A DNA stretch of 64,000 bases from Amycolatopsis eburnea (GCF_003937945.1 NZ_RSEC01000061.1:62001-126000), one strand, 5' to 3'. Shown: positions 16,092-25,291, numbered from the stretch's first letter. The notes: a model not told the origin generated them from the letters alone. Program-made: numbers and translations.

Positions 16092-16634
16092 TCAGCGGCC
16101 GTAGCCGCCTTCGGAGTAGTCGCGGTCACCGGCCGGTTCGCCGCTGTCGTTCGAGTAGCCCTGGTCGTAGCCCCCGCCGGACTGCTCCCCGCCGCGGTCG
16201 TCACCGGAGGAGGACTCGTCGTAGCCCCTCGTGGCGTGCCGGCCGTAGTCGCCGTCCTGCTGGCCGCCGTAGCCCTCGCTCTGCCCGCCGTCGTACCCTT
16301 GCCCCTCCTGGCGCCCGAAACCGCCGTCGGAGCCACCTTCGTAACCGCCCTCGGAGCGCCCGCCGAAGTCGCCCTCGGAGCGGCCCTCGGAGCCACCTCC
16401 GTAGCCACCCTCGGAACGGTTCTCGTAACCGCCCTCGGAGCGGCCGCCGGAGTCGCCGGCCGGGTTGTCGTTGCCCGACTGGTTCTCGTCGCGGCCGAGG
16501 AAGTCCTTCGCCTTGCCGGCGGCCGCGTCGATCTGGTCGCCGTGCTCGCCGAAGCGGGATTTGGCGAACTCCGCGGCCTTGTCGATGTTGCCGCTGCTCG
16601 CGACGTTCTTCACGTCATCGAAGTCGATGCCCAT
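16092..16634 (-). CDS. MT0933/Rv0909-antitoxin-like protein with Gly/Ser/Glu-Tyr repeat tail
   Basis: 180-aa protein. Residues 1-50 (GIDFDDVKNVASSGNIDKA and AAAGKAKDFLG) resemble the short acidic MT0933/Rv0909 antitoxin family. Residues 55-180 are low complexity: repeated RSEGGY/GGSEG/QEGQGYDGG units, rich in Gly, Ser, Glu, Tyr and Asp. Such tails can drive phase separation or wall association. No toxin gene adjoins it, so toxin-antitoxin function is doubtful. The ATG at 16634 has GGGAGCTC before it. The tail is encoded by imperfect repeats of codons GAG-GGC-GG, prone to slippage. Confidence 0.65.
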   Translation of the reverse strand: MGIDFDDVKNVASSGNIDKAAEFAKSRFGEHGDQIDAAAGKAKDFLGRDENQSGNDNPAGDSGGRSEGGYENRSEGGYGGGSEGRSEGDFGGRSEGGYEGGSDGGFGRQEGQGYDGGQSEGYGGQQDGDYGRHATRGYDESSSGDDRGGEQSGGGYDQGYSNDSGEPAGDRDYSEGGYGR

Positions 16635-17064
16635 CTGAGCTCCCTCGGGGTTTGTTTTTGACCGGGGCCGGTGGAGGTGTGTGGCCCGGTTGACGGCCTT
16701 CATCAAAGCTGCCCGGCGCGGGCCTGCAACTCGAGCCGGTTGCCTGGGTGAAGAATGCGCCCGGGATTGGACGATCGACGCTCGCGGGGTTACCTTGCGG
16801 CATTTTCCGCGATTGCCGGAGGCCTCGTTTCGTTCGCTTGACAGGCGCGGGGCGGCGGTCATCCCTCACGCGGGTGGATCTGCCGCGCTTCCCCCGGCCA
16901 GGTGACCCGCGCCCGGAACCCGTTGCGGGGTAATTGTTTCCCCGGTCGGACGGCGGTGGGTGGCTCGCTGTCATCCCCGGGTGTGGTTTGCCGTTGCCCG
17001 CGCGCCGTGTTCGGATCCCTGGCATCAGCCGACGCGGAGCGAACGTAAAGGAAGTTTCAATTTC
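16635..17064. other. 430-bp intergenic region without a supported gene
   Basis: This region separates the divergent antitoxin-like and OmpA-like genes. Short frames on either strand lack ribosome sites and family likeness. A TTGACA hexamer at 16838 has no matching -10. A CGGGG/CCCCG inverted repeat with an AT-rich 9-nt centre lies at 16926-16944, about 120 bp before the lipoprotein start, and may be an operator. G+C is lower than in flanking genes, as expected for promoters. Confidence 0.5.
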
Positions 17065-17586
17065 ATGCGCAGTACAATTGCCCGGACGGCGGCGGGTTTG
17101 GCGATCGTGGCGGGCCTGGTCACCGCGTGTGGCTCGGGCGGCACGGACAACGCGGCTTCTTCCGGTCCGGACCTCAGCTCGTCCAGCGGCGCCGCCGCCT
17201 CGTCCGGTGCCGGGGCGCCGAGTTCGGCGGGCCAGGCCGCCGGGGACGCGGCCCAGCAGGTGAGCACGTCGATCGAGCAGGCGCTGCAGCGAGCGCCCAT
17301 CACCTTCGAATCGGAGAAGGCCGACCTGACCGCGCAGGCGACGCAGACGCTCGGCGAAATCGCCAAGGCGCTGCAGGGGAACGCCGTGAAGATCACCGTC
17401 GCCACCCACGCGGGTTACCCCGACGCGGAAAAGGCGAAGGCGCTTTCCGAAAAGCGCGCCGAGGCGATCACCACCGCCCTCGAAGGGCTCGGCGTGCCCA
17501 AGGACCGCGTCGCGCAGGACGCGACCGGCAACGAGAAGGCCCAGGGTGACCAGGCACTGAACACGCAAATCAGCGTCGCGCAGTGA
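17065..17586 (+). CDS. OmpA-like lipoprotein
   Basis: 173-aa lipoprotein with lipobox LVTAC (Cys22), a Gly/Ser/Ala-rich spacer (23-75) and a C-terminal domain (about 85-173) matching the OmpA/MotB peptidoglycan-associated pattern: ITFESEKADLTAQATQTL, then VKITVATHAGYPDAEKAK and LSEKRAEAI. The usual D and R residues contacting diaminopimelate are not clear, so peptidoglycan binding is likely but unproven. The ATG at 17065 is preceded by AAGGAAG at a somewhat long spacing. Its stop overlaps the next gene (GTGA), linking a wall-binding lipoprotein to a pyruvyltransferase-like enzyme. Confidence 0.82.
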   Translation: MRSTIARTAAGLAIVAGLVTACGSGGTDNAASSGPDLSSSSGAAASSGAGAPSSAGQAAGDAAQQVSTSIEQALQRAPITFESEKADLTAQATQTLGEIAKALQGNAVKITVATHAGYPDAEKAKALSEKRAEAITTALEGLGVPKDRVAQDATGNEKAQGDQALNTQISVAQ

Positions 17587-18821
17587 GCTTGGGCAACGGC
17601 GTCGGCTGGTTCCGGCCGGCCGGCGCCGCCTCGTCCGCTCCGGCGGGCCGGGTGCACTACCTCGTCGGGCCGAGCGGCTACCCGAACTTCGGCGACGAAC
17701 TGATCGCCGCGACGTGGCTGCGGTACCTCGCCCGCACCGAACCGGACGCCGAGGTCTGGCTCGACACGCATTCGCCGGGACCCGCGCAGCTGCTGCTCGG
17801 CGACCTGCACCCCCGGTTGCGGTGCACCGACACCCTCTGGCGGCTGTGCGGCGAAGCGCCGTCGGACGAACCGGCGGAGGTGGCGGAGTGGGTGCGGGCG
17901 GCCGTGTCCGACCCCGGGCTCGCCCCGCGCTGGGACGCCGGCATCGACCTGCTCGGCCGCACCGACGTGCTGCACGTGATCGGCGGCGGCTACCTGAACG
18001 CCCTCTGGCCGCGGCACATCGGGTTGCTCGCGGGCGTGGCCACCGCTGCCCGGCGCTCCGGAGCCCGCACCGCCATGACCGGACAGGGCCTCGTGCCGTT
18101 CCCGGCCGGCGCCGCCGGCCTGCTGCGGTCGCTGGCCGAGCACTTCGACGTGGTCGACACGCGCGACGAGCCGTCGGCGGAGCTGCTGGACCGGGGCGCG
18201 AGCACCTGCGACGACGTCTTCCTCGAGCTGCCCGCGCCGGTGCCCGCGCGGGAGGCGCGGGAGTTCGTGCTGTGCCTGCAGTCCGACATCGGCACGGCCT
18301 CGCCGCCGGCGCTGGCCGCCCGGGTGCTGGACATCCTGCGGGCGTGGGAGGTCGATCCCCGGCGGCTGGCCGTGGTCGAGGGCATCCCGCGCGTCGACCG
18401 CGCCGTTCCGGCCGTGCTGGAGTCCGAACTGGACGGTGCCGAGTTCCACCCGTTCCGCGAGGTGTGGCGCCGCGGCCTGCCGGTGGCGCCGGGGCAGACG
18501 TGGATTTCCAGCCGCTACCACATGCACCTGCTCGCGGCGGCCGCCGGCGCGAACGGCGTGGCGATCAGCGTCTCGCGCGACTACTACACGCCGAAGCACC
18601 GCGGCCTGATCGATCTCGGCTCCGGCTGGACGCTGTCCGAGGCGGACGACCCCGAGCCGCCCGCGCCGCCCGTCGGCGCGTTCCCGCCGCACGTCCTGCG
18701 GCGGTGCCAGGCCTTGAAAAGCTCGGTCGCGCAGGCGATCTACGGCACCCGGACCCCCGCGGTGACCGCGCCCGCGACCCGTCGGCTGGTCCTGCGCTCC
18801 CGGCGACCCTCTGTGATGTGA
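17583..18821 (+). CDS. Polysaccharide pyruvyl transferase family protein
   Basis: 412-aa protein of the CsaB/WcaK-like family, which moves pyruvate from PEP to sugars of wall polymers. Family marks are VGPSGYPNFGDELIAATWL near the start, VIGGGYLNALWP in the middle and SSRYHMHLLAAAAGANGVAI near the end. GTG at 17583 overlaps the upstream stop by 4 bp, so the pair is coupled. No lipid carrier or glycosyltransferase gene is nearby, so acceptor and product are unknown. A pyruvylated wall polymer could matter for surface-protein retention, but this link is inference. Confidence 0.8.
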   Translation: MSLGNGVGWFRPAGAASSAPAGRVHYLVGPSGYPNFGDELIAATWLRYLARTEPDAEVWLDTHSPGPAQLLLGDLHPRLRCTDTLWRLCGEAPSDEPAEVAEWVRAAVSDPGLAPRWDAGIDLLGRTDVLHVIGGGYLNALWPRHIGLLAGVATAARRSGARTAMTGQGLVPFPAGAAGLLRSLAEHFDVVDTRDEPSAELLDRGASTCDDVFLELPAPVPAREAREFVLCLQSDIGTASPPALAARVLDILRAWEVDPRRLAVVEGIPRVDRAVPAVLESELDGAEFHPFREVWRRGLPVAPGQTWISSRYHMHLLAAAAGANGVAISVSRDYYTPKHRGLIDLGSGWTLSEADDPEPPAPPVGAFPPHVLRRCQALKSSVAQAIYGTRTPAVTAPATRRLVLRSRRPSVM

Positions 18822-18832
18822 CCCGCGTCACG
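18817..18832. promoter_or_regulatory. Crp/GlxR-like site before the LuxR gene
   Basis: TGTGACCCGCGTCACG matches the Crp/GlxR consensus TGTGA-N6-TCACA except for the last base. It overlaps the stop codon of the preceding gene and lies about 70 bp upstream of the LuxR start at 18904, a usual position for control of that gene. Confidence 0.5.
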
Positions 18833-18903
18833 TCGATTGTCGCGTAAGGGTGCGAAACCGCCGCCGTGTCGTGAACAACAGCGTCAACCGAGGGGGCCAT
18901 CCC

Positions 18904-19596
18904 ATGTCCACTGTGCAGCTGCTCGACCGGCGTCTCCGGCGCGCCGGGGCCGAGCGGGCAACCTTGCGCGTGTACGCACTCGGTGCGAACGCGCGCGCCG
19001 TCGGCAAGCTCGGCGAACTCGTCGGGGCGGGGGAGGGGATCGAGTGGCTCGGGGCCACCGACTCGGTGCGCACCGCGGACACCGTGCTCCGCGCCGTCCA
19101 CCCCGACGTCCTGGTCCTGCACAACACCATCGACCCGGACGCCCGCCTGGCGGCGCAGCTGACGGTGCTGTTCCCCGGGCTCGCCGTCGTCGTCCTGGTC
19201 GACCCGTGCACGCCGGCCGACCGGCACGCGGCCACCGGGGTGCACGCGGTCCTGCCGGCCGACGCGCCGCCGTCGGTGCTGGTCGCGAGCATCCGGCTCG
19301 CGCACGCCAACCGGTGCGCCCGGGTCGCGCTGCCCGCGCCCGGCGGCGTCCGGCCGCGGCACCTCGAGCTTTCCGCTCGCCAGCACGAGATCCTGGCGCT
19401 GATCGCCGACGGCAACAGCTACGCCGAAGTCGGCCGGATCCTGTTCATCTCGACGGAAACCGTGCGCACGCACGCCAAGCAGATCCTGCGGCGGCTGCAC
19501 GCCCGCGACCGCACGCACGCGGTCTCACTGGCCTACCAGGCCGGCTTGCTCGGCCGTCCCGGTGGCCCGGCGACCATCGCGACGGAGGTGTCATGA
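18904..19596 (+). CDS. LuxR-family DNA-binding regulator
   Basis: 230-aa regulator. The C-terminal LuxR/NarL helix-turn-helix (about 157-220) contains LSARQHEILALIADG, then ISTETVRTHAKQILRRL, a full match. The N-terminal 150 residues look like a receiver-like alpha/beta fold (VLVLHNTIDPDARL, VVVLVDPC) but lack the acidic pocket and phosphorylation Asp in the usual place, so phosphorelay control is doubtful. The ATG at 18904 follows GAGGGGG; an upstream GTG at 18850 lacks one. Its stop overlaps the WhiB gene (ATGA), so the two are made together. Confidence 0.83.
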   Translation: MSTVQLLDRRLRRAGAERATLRVYALGANARAVGKLGELVGAGEGIEWLGATDSVRTADTVLRAVHPDVLVLHNTIDPDARLAAQLTVLFPGLAVVVLVDPCTPADRHAATGVHAVLPADAPPSVLVASIRLAHANRCARVALPAPGGVRPRHLELSARQHEILALIADGNSYAEVGRILFISTETVRTHAKQILRRLHARDRTHAVSLAYQAGLLGRPGGPATIATEVS

Positions 19597-19871
19597 CGAA
19601 CACCCGCAGGCTTCCCGCTCCCCGCACGGAAGCGTGGGACTGGCAGCTGGACGGCTCGTGCCGGAACGCGAGCAGCGCGATCTTCTTCCACCCCGAGTGG
19701 GAGCGCGGGAGCGCGCGAAGGCAGCGCGAGGCGACGGCCAAGGCGATCTGCGAGCACTGCCCGGTCTTGGAGACGTGCCGGAACCACGCCCTCGAGGCGC
19801 AGGAGCCGTACGGCGTCTGGGGTGGACTGTCCGAATCGGACCGCGAGGAAATCCTCACCCGAACCGGTTAA
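19593..19871 (+). CDS. WhiB-like [4Fe-4S] transcription factor
   Basis: 92-aa Wbl protein. Four cysteines C23, C53, C56 and C62 (C-x29-C-x2-C-x5-C) hold the iron-sulfur cluster, and the GVWGGLSESDRE turn is the Wbl signature before the basic C-terminus. The C-terminal basic tail is short. Wbl proteins act with the primary sigma factor and sense redox or NO. Coupling to a LuxR regulator suggests a joint circuit. Which Wbl class it belongs to cannot be settled; it lacks the long tails of WhiB or WblA. Confidence 0.92.
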   Translation: MTNTRRLPAPRTEAWDWQLDGSCRNASSAIFFHPEWERGSARRQREATAKAICEHCPVLETCRNHALEAQEPYGVWGGLSESDREEILTRTG

Positions 19872-20038
19872 CCCAGGCCTGGGGTGGGTGAATTCCGCCG
19901 CCGAATATTCCTTTGTGGACACTTTCGGGCGCGCACCGGGCCGTCGAGTCCTTATGATCGAGCCGGATTCCCGACGGTGACCACGCCACTGCGCCGTGTC
20001 ACGGGGCCGCTGTGCGTGAGTGACCTCAGGAGGCAACC

Positions 20039-23000
20039 GTGGTGTCGTCGGCAGCGCGTCGGATCGGCTCGTTGACGGCCGCGTCGGCCCTCGGGCTGAG
20101 CCTGCTGGCGTGGAGCGGCGCGCCGCCCGCGGTGAACGTCCGGCAAGCCGCCGTGGCGGCCGCCGCGGCACCCGCCTTCAGCTGCGGGGCGCTCTACTCG
20201 CTGCAGGGCACGGGCGCGAACCCCGGCACCCGCACGATCTGGTCGGTCGACCCGGCCACCGGCGCCGGCGCACCGGCGGCGACGTTCGGCGGCGTGACCG
20301 GCACCATCAACGCGCTGGGCATCACCGAGGGCGGCAGCGCGGCGTACGGCGTCGCGGCCAACGGATCGGCCCGCACGATCTACCGGCTCGACACCACGAC
20401 CGGCGTGACCACCTCGGTCCCCGGGGTCGCCGACGCCCCGGTGACGCACGGCGCGGTCAACCCGCGCAACGGCTTCTACTACTACGGTGGCTTCTCCGGG
20501 ACCACGCTGAAGGTCTACGGCTTCGACCCCAACACCGGCACCTCGCTCGGGCTGGTCGCGCAGGGCACCGTGCCCACCGACGGCGCCAGCGGGGACTGGG
20601 CGTTCGACCAGCAGGGCAAGCTGTTCGTCGTCGGCGGCGCCAACGGCGCCAACAGCGTGTTCGCGGTCAACGAGGAGATCCCGGCCGCCGGGCCCGCGAA
20701 GACGATCACCGGCAGCCGGATCACGTCGATCAGCACGCCGGGCCAGGCGCTCAACGGCATCGCGTTCGCCAGCGACGGGTTCCTCTACCTCGCCAGCGGC
20801 ACGACGCTGTACCGCGCCAACCCGAGCACTGGCGCGGTTCTGGACAGCCGGGCGCTGTCGCAGCCCGGCTCGGTCGACTTCGGTTCCTGCGCCTCGCCGA
20901 ACACGATCACCGTGCGCAAGAACTTCCCCCAGGGCCGGGTCAAGCCGGCCGACCAGGTCACCGTCGCGGTCACCGGCGGCGGCATCACCACCGGGAACAC
21001 CGGCACGACGACCGGCACCGACGCGGGCCTGCAGACCGAGCCCGGCGAGGTGGCCGGCCCGGTGTTCGGGCTGGCCGGCACCACCTACACGGTGTCGGAG
21101 TCCGGCGACGGCGCCGTCGAGAGCAGCCCGGCGGCGGCCGGCTACGAGCGCTCGTGGGAGTGCGTCGACCAGAACACCGGCCGGACGCTGGCCGGCGGTA
21201 CCGGCACGAGCGGGCAGTTCACCATGCCGAACGGCGGCACCGCCGGGGTCGCCGCGCTCTGCACGTTCACCGACGTCGCGAAGGTCGCGCGCGTCGACCT
21301 GGTGAAGAAGGCCGGGCCGATCACGGACGTCGACGGCAACGGCCCGGACGCCGGCGACACGATCGCCTACACGTTCACCGTGACCAACACCGGCACGGTG
21401 CCCCTGCTGACCATCGGCGTGGCGGACCCGAAGACCGGACCGGTCACCTGCCCGCCCGGCGGGCTCGCGGTCGGCGCCTCGGCCACCTGCACCGCCACCT
21501 ACCGGCTCACCCAGGCGGACGTCGACAGCGGCAGCGTGCCCAACACCGCACGCGCGACCGGTACCGCGACCGATCTGCCCGACGCCACCGACGACGATTC
21601 GGTCACCACCCCGGTGCCGGTGGTCCGCGCCCTCGCACTGGACAAGCAGGCGGGCCCGGTCACCGACGTCGACGGGAACGGGCAGGACGCGGGCGACACG
21701 ATCGCCTACACCTTCACCGTGACCAACACCGGCAACGTCACGCTGAACCCGGTGTCGGTCGATGACCCGAAGGCCGGGCCGGTGTCGTGCCCGGTGTCGT
21801 CGCTGGCGCCGGGGGAATCGACGCGGTGCTCGGCGCGGCCGTACGCGCTGACGCAGTCCGATGTGGACGCCGGGAAGGTCGACAACACCGCCACGGCGAC
21901 CGGCCGCTCGCCCGACGGGGGCACGGCGACCGGCACCGACTCCACGTCGACGCCGGTGACCGGCGCGGCGTCGATTTCGCTGACCAAGGCGGTGAGCGGA
22001 GTCACCGACGTGAACGGCAACGGGGTCGTCGACGCGGGCGATACGGTGGCATACACGTTCACGGTGACCAACACCGGCAACGTCACGTTGTCGGCGGTGT
22101 CGGTGGCTGATCCGAAGGTCGGGCCGGTGTCGTGTCCGGTGTCGTCGCTGGCGCCGGGCAAGTCGGTGCAGTGTTCGGCGGCGCCGTACCCGCTGACGCA
22201 GTCCGATGTGGACGCGGGCAAGGTCGACAACACGGCCACCGCTTCCGGCAGGCCGCCGTCCGGCGACCCGGTGACCGACGACGACACCGCCACGCTGCCG
22301 ATCACGTCCGGCCCGTCGATTTCGCTGACCAAGGCCGTGACGGGGATCGCCGACGTGAACGGCAACGCGGTCGTCGACGCCGGGGACACGGTGGCGTACG
22401 CGTTCACGGTGACCAACACCGGGAACGTCACGTTGTCGGCGGTGTCGGTGGCTGATCCGAAGGTCGGGCCGGTGTCGTGTCCGGTGTCGTCGCTGGCGCC
22501 GGGCAAGTCGGCGCAGTGTTCGGCGCGGCCGTACCCGCTGACGCAGTCCGATGTGGACGCGGGCAAGGTGGACAACACGGCCACGGCTTCCGGCAGGCCG
22601 CCGTCCGGTGGCCCGGTGACCGACGACGACACCGCCACCACGCCGATCGCCCAGGTGCCCGGGATCGCCCTGGAGAAGGAATCCGGCGGCAGCACCGACG
22701 TGGACGGCAACGGTCCGGACGCCGGCGACACGATCGCCTACACCTTCACCGTCACCAACACCGGCAACGTCACGCTGGACCCGGTCTCGGTGGCCGACCC
22801 GAAGGCGGGCACCGTGCGCTGCCCCGAGCCGAAACTCGCGCCGGGCGCCTCGACGAAGTGCACCGCGTCCTACACCCTGACCCAGTCCGATGTGGACGCC
22901 GGAGAAGTCCGCAACACCGCGACGGCGTCCGGGAAGCCGCCGTCCGGCGACCCCGTGACCTCCGGGGACGGCACCGTGACACCGGTTCCGGTGGTGGCCG

Positions 23001-25261
23001 CGATCGCGCTGGACAAGCAGGCGAGCGGCGTGTCCGATGTGGACGGCAACGGGCCGGACGCGGGCGACACGATCGACTACAAGTTCGTCGTGACGAACAC
23101 CGGCAACGTGACGCTCGACCCGGTCTCGGTCGCGGACGGGAAGGTCGGCGCGGTCACGTGCCCGGCCGGTCCGCTGGCGCCCGGCAAGTCGGTGACCTGC
23201 ACCGCCGCGCCGTACGCGGTGACGCAGGCCGAGGTGGACGCGGGCGTGGTCGACAACTCCGCGACGGCGACCGGCACCCCACCCTCGGGCGATCCGGTCA
23301 CCGCCGACGACAGCACGTCGACCCCGGTCCAGGGGCAGGGCGGCTTGGCCCTGGTGAAGAACTCCTCCGGCGTGATCGACCGGAACGGCGACGGGGTCAC
23401 CGACCCGGGCGACGTCATCACCTACACCTTCAGCGTCACCAACGAAGGCAGCGTGACGCTGAACCCGGTCACCGTCGAGGACCCGGCGCTCGGCCCGGTG
23501 ACCTGCCCGGCCGGTCCGCTGGCCCCGGGAGCCACGGTCACCTGCACGGCGGCGCCCCACGTGCTCACCCAGGCCGAGATCGACGCGGGGGAGAAGAGCA
23601 ACACCGCGACGGCGACCGGCACGCCCCCGAAGGGCGACCCGGTGACCGGCCGGGACACGGTCGTCACGCCGATCACCCGGCTGCCCGGGATCTCGCTGGA
23701 CAAGACCGCGGGCCCGATCACCGACACCGACGGCAACGGCCCCGACGCCGGGGACACCATCGAGTACACGTTCGTGGTGACCAACACCGGCAACGTGACG
23801 CTGGACCCCGTCGCGGTCGACGACCCGAAGACCGGCCCCGTGACCTGCCCGGTGACCGCGCTGGCGCCGCGGGCGCGGACGACCTGCACGGTGACCTACG
23901 CGGTGACGCAGGCCGACGTCGACGCGGGCAAGGTGGACAACACCGCCACGGCCACCGGCACGCCTCCCTCCGGCGACCCGGTGTCCGCCGTCGACACCAC
24001 CAGCACCCCGCTCGCGGGCAAGGCGGCCATCGCGCTGGTGAAGAAGTCGGGCGGCGTCGTCGACGGGGACGGGAACGGTCCCGGCGCGGGCGACACGATC
24101 GACTACACGTTCGTCGTGACGAACACCGGCACGGTGACGCTCGACCCGGTCTCGGTGGCCGACGGGAAGGTCGGCGCGGTGACCTGCCCGGCCGGTCCGC
24201 TGGCGCCGGGCGCGTCGGTGACCTGCACCGCGCAGCCGTACCCGCTGACGCAGGCCGACGTCGACGCCGGCCGCGTGGACAACACCGCGACCGCCACCGG
24301 ACGGCCGCCGTCCGGCGACCCGGTCACCGCCGACGGCACCACGTCGACGCCGGTCGCGCCCGGGCCCGCGATCAACCTGGTGAAGCAGGCCGGCGCGGTG
24401 TCCGATGTGGACGGCAACGGCCCCGGCGCGGGGGACACGATCGACTACGCGTTCACCGTTACCAACGGCGGGAACGTCACCCTCGACCCGATCGAGGTGA
24501 CCGACCCGAAGACCGGTCCGGTGCGGTGCCCGGATTCGAAGCTCGCGCCCGGCAGGCAGACCACCTGCACGGCGGCGTACCGGCTGACGCAGGCCGACGT
24601 CGACGCGGGCCGGGTGGACAACACCGCGACGGCCACCGGCCGGCCGCCCTCGGGCACCCCGGTCGTCAGCAGCGACAGCACGAGCACGCCGATCGACGCC
24701 ACCGCCGGCCTGAACCTCGACAAGCAGGCCGCATTGGCCGACGCGAACGGCGACGGCAAGGCCCAGGCCGGGGAGCGGATCGACTACCGGTTCGTGGTGA
24801 CCAACAGCGGCTCGGTCACGGTCACCGCGGTGGGGGTCGTCGACGATCGGCTGACCGCCGCCGGGATCGCGGTCGAGTGCCCGGCCGGGCCGCTGGCGCC
24901 GGGCAGCACGGTCACCTGCACGGCGTCCTACGTCGTGACACCGGCCGACGCCGGCTCGGGCGGCGTGGTGAACACCGCCACGGCGACGGGCAAGACCCCC
25001 GGCGGCCGCGACGTCGGCTCACCACCGGACACCGTCATCGTCCCGGCCGGCGAGATCCCGGCGCCGACCCCGCCGGCCACGCCGCCGAGCCCGCCCCCGC
25101 CGCCGCGCCCGGGTGGCCCGGTGCCGCCTGGCGACTTGCCGCAAACGGGCGTGGACGTCGCCCTGCCGGTCCTCAGTGGACTGGCGGCGATCCTGCTCGG
25201 GCTGCTGATGCTCCGCGTCGGACGAGGGCGGCCGGGCCGGGGGAGGTCCGCTCGTCGCTGA
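20039..25261 (+). CDS. Giant LPXTG surface protein with eleven DUF11/DUF7507-type repeats
   Basis: 1740-aa exported, wall-anchored protein. GTG at 20039 follows AGGAGG. Order: signal peptide (about 1-45), a DUF6923-like propeller region (about 50-290), a prealbumin-like domain with two Cys (about 295-415), eleven repeats of about 115 aa (about 420-1665), a Pro-rich wall spacer, then the sorting signal: LPQTG at 1700-1704, a hydrophobic helix and an Arg-rich tail. Each repeat has [DN]-x-[DN]-G-[DN]-G near its start, T-[IV]-x-Y-x-F-x-V-T-N, C-P, and a C-terminal VDNTATATG-like strand. Repeats 3 and 4 are almost identical in DNA. Likely a stalk or adhesin; the partner sortase is not in the window. 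Confidence 0.9.
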   Translation: MVSSAARRIGSLTAASALGLSLLAWSGAPPAVNVRQAAVAAAAAPAFSCGALYSLQGTGANPGTRTIWSVDPATGAGAPAATFGGVTGTINALGITEGGSAAYGVAANGSARTIYRLDTTTGVTTSVPGVADAPVTHGAVNPRNGFYYYGGFSGTTLKVYGFDPNTGTSLGLVAQGTVPTDGASGDWAFDQQGKLFVVGGANGANSVFAVNEEIPAAGPAKTITGSRITSISTPGQALNGIAFASDGFLYLASGTTLYRANPSTGAVLDSRALSQPGSVDFGSCASPNTITVRKNFPQGRVKPADQVTVAVTGGGITTGNTGTTTGTDAGLQTEPGEVAGPVFGLAGTTYTVSESGDGAVESSPAAAGYERSWECVDQNTGRTLAGGTGTSGQFTMPNGGTAGVAALCTFTDVAKVARVDLVKKAGPITDVDGNGPDAGDTIAYTFTVTNTGTVPLLTIGVADPKTGPVTCPPGGLAVGASATCTATYRLTQADVDSGSVPNTARATGTATDLPDATDDDSVTTPVPVVRALALDKQAGPVTDVDGNGQDAGDTIAYTFTVTNTGNVTLNPVSVDDPKAGPVSCPVSSLAPGESTRCSARPYALTQSDVDAGKVDNTATATGRSPDGGTATGTDSTSTPVTGAASISLTKAVSGVTDVNGNGVVDAGDTVAYTFTVTNTGNVTLSAVSVADPKVGPVSCPVSSLAPGKSVQCSAAPYPLTQSDVDAGKVDNTATASGRPPSGDPVTDDDTATLPITSGPSISLTKAVTGIADVNGNAVVDAGDTVAYAFTVTNTGNVTLSAVSVADPKVGPVSCPVSSLAPGKSAQCSARPYPLTQSDVDAGKVDNTATASGRPPSGGPVTDDDTATTPIAQVPGIALEKESGGSTDVDGNGPDAGDTIAYTFTVTNTGNVTLDPVSVADPKAGTVRCPEPKLAPGASTKCTASYTLTQSDVDAGEVRNTATASGKPPSGDPVTSGDGTVTPVPVVAAIALDKQASGVSDVDGNGPDAGDTIDYKFVVTNTGNVTLDPVSVADGKVGAVTCPAGPLAPGKSVTCTAAPYAVTQAEVDAGVVDNSATATGTPPSGDPVTADDSTSTPVQGQGGLALVKNSSGVIDRNGDGVTDPGDVITYTFSVTNEGSVTLNPVTVEDPALGPVTCPAGPLAPGATVTCTAAPHVLTQAEIDAGEKSNTATATGTPPKGDPVTGRDTVVTPITRLPGISLDKTAGPITDTDGNGPDAGDTIEYTFVVTNTGNVTLDPVAVDDPKTGPVTCPVTALAPRARTTCTVTYAVTQADVDAGKVDNTATATGTPPSGDPVSAVDTTSTPLAGKAAIALVKKSGGVVDGDGNGPGAGDTIDYTFVVTNTGTVTLDPVSVADGKVGAVTCPAGPLAPGASVTCTAQPYPLTQADVDAGRVDNTATATGRPPSGDPVTADGTTSTPVAPGPAINLVKQAGAVSDVDGNGPGAGDTIDYAFTVTNGGNVTLDPIEVTDPKTGPVRCPDSKLAPGRQTTCTAAYRLTQADVDAGRVDNTATATGRPPSGTPVVSSDSTSTPIDATAGLNLDKQAALADANGDGKAQAGERIDYRFVVTNSGSVTVTAVGVVDDRLTAAGIAVECPAGPLAPGSTVTCTASYVVTPADAGSGGVVNTATATGKTPGGRDVGSPPDTVIVPAGEIPAPTPPATPPSPPPPPRPGGPVPPGDLPQTGVDVALPVLSGLAAILLGLLMLRVGRGRPGRGRSARR
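22081..22620 (+). repeat. Near-identical intragenic tandem repeats (345-bp period)
   Basis: Bases from 22081 and from 22426 match almost perfectly for nearly 200 bp, starting CGTCACGTTGTCGGCGGTGT, while other repeats of the gene have diverged to protein-level similarity only. The 345-bp period is exactly 115 codons. This indicates recent duplication or gene conversion and a hot spot for copy-number change. Confidence 0.85.
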
Positions 25262-25291
25262 GCCCGGCGGACCCGCGCGGATCACCCAGGC

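Noticed and set aside
16092..16634. Complete toxin-antitoxin module
   Set aside because: No toxin-like gene is next to the antitoxin-like protein; only family resemblance of 50 residues.
19872..19883. CCCAGGCCTGGG palindrome after the WhiB gene
   Set aside because: A 12-bp perfect palindrome with no loop; too short to distinguish a terminator from chance in this G+C content.
20020..25260. CRISPR-like or other spaced repeats in the surface-protein gene
   Set aside because: The repeats are 345-bp in-frame protein repeats without unique short spacers; not a CRISPR array.
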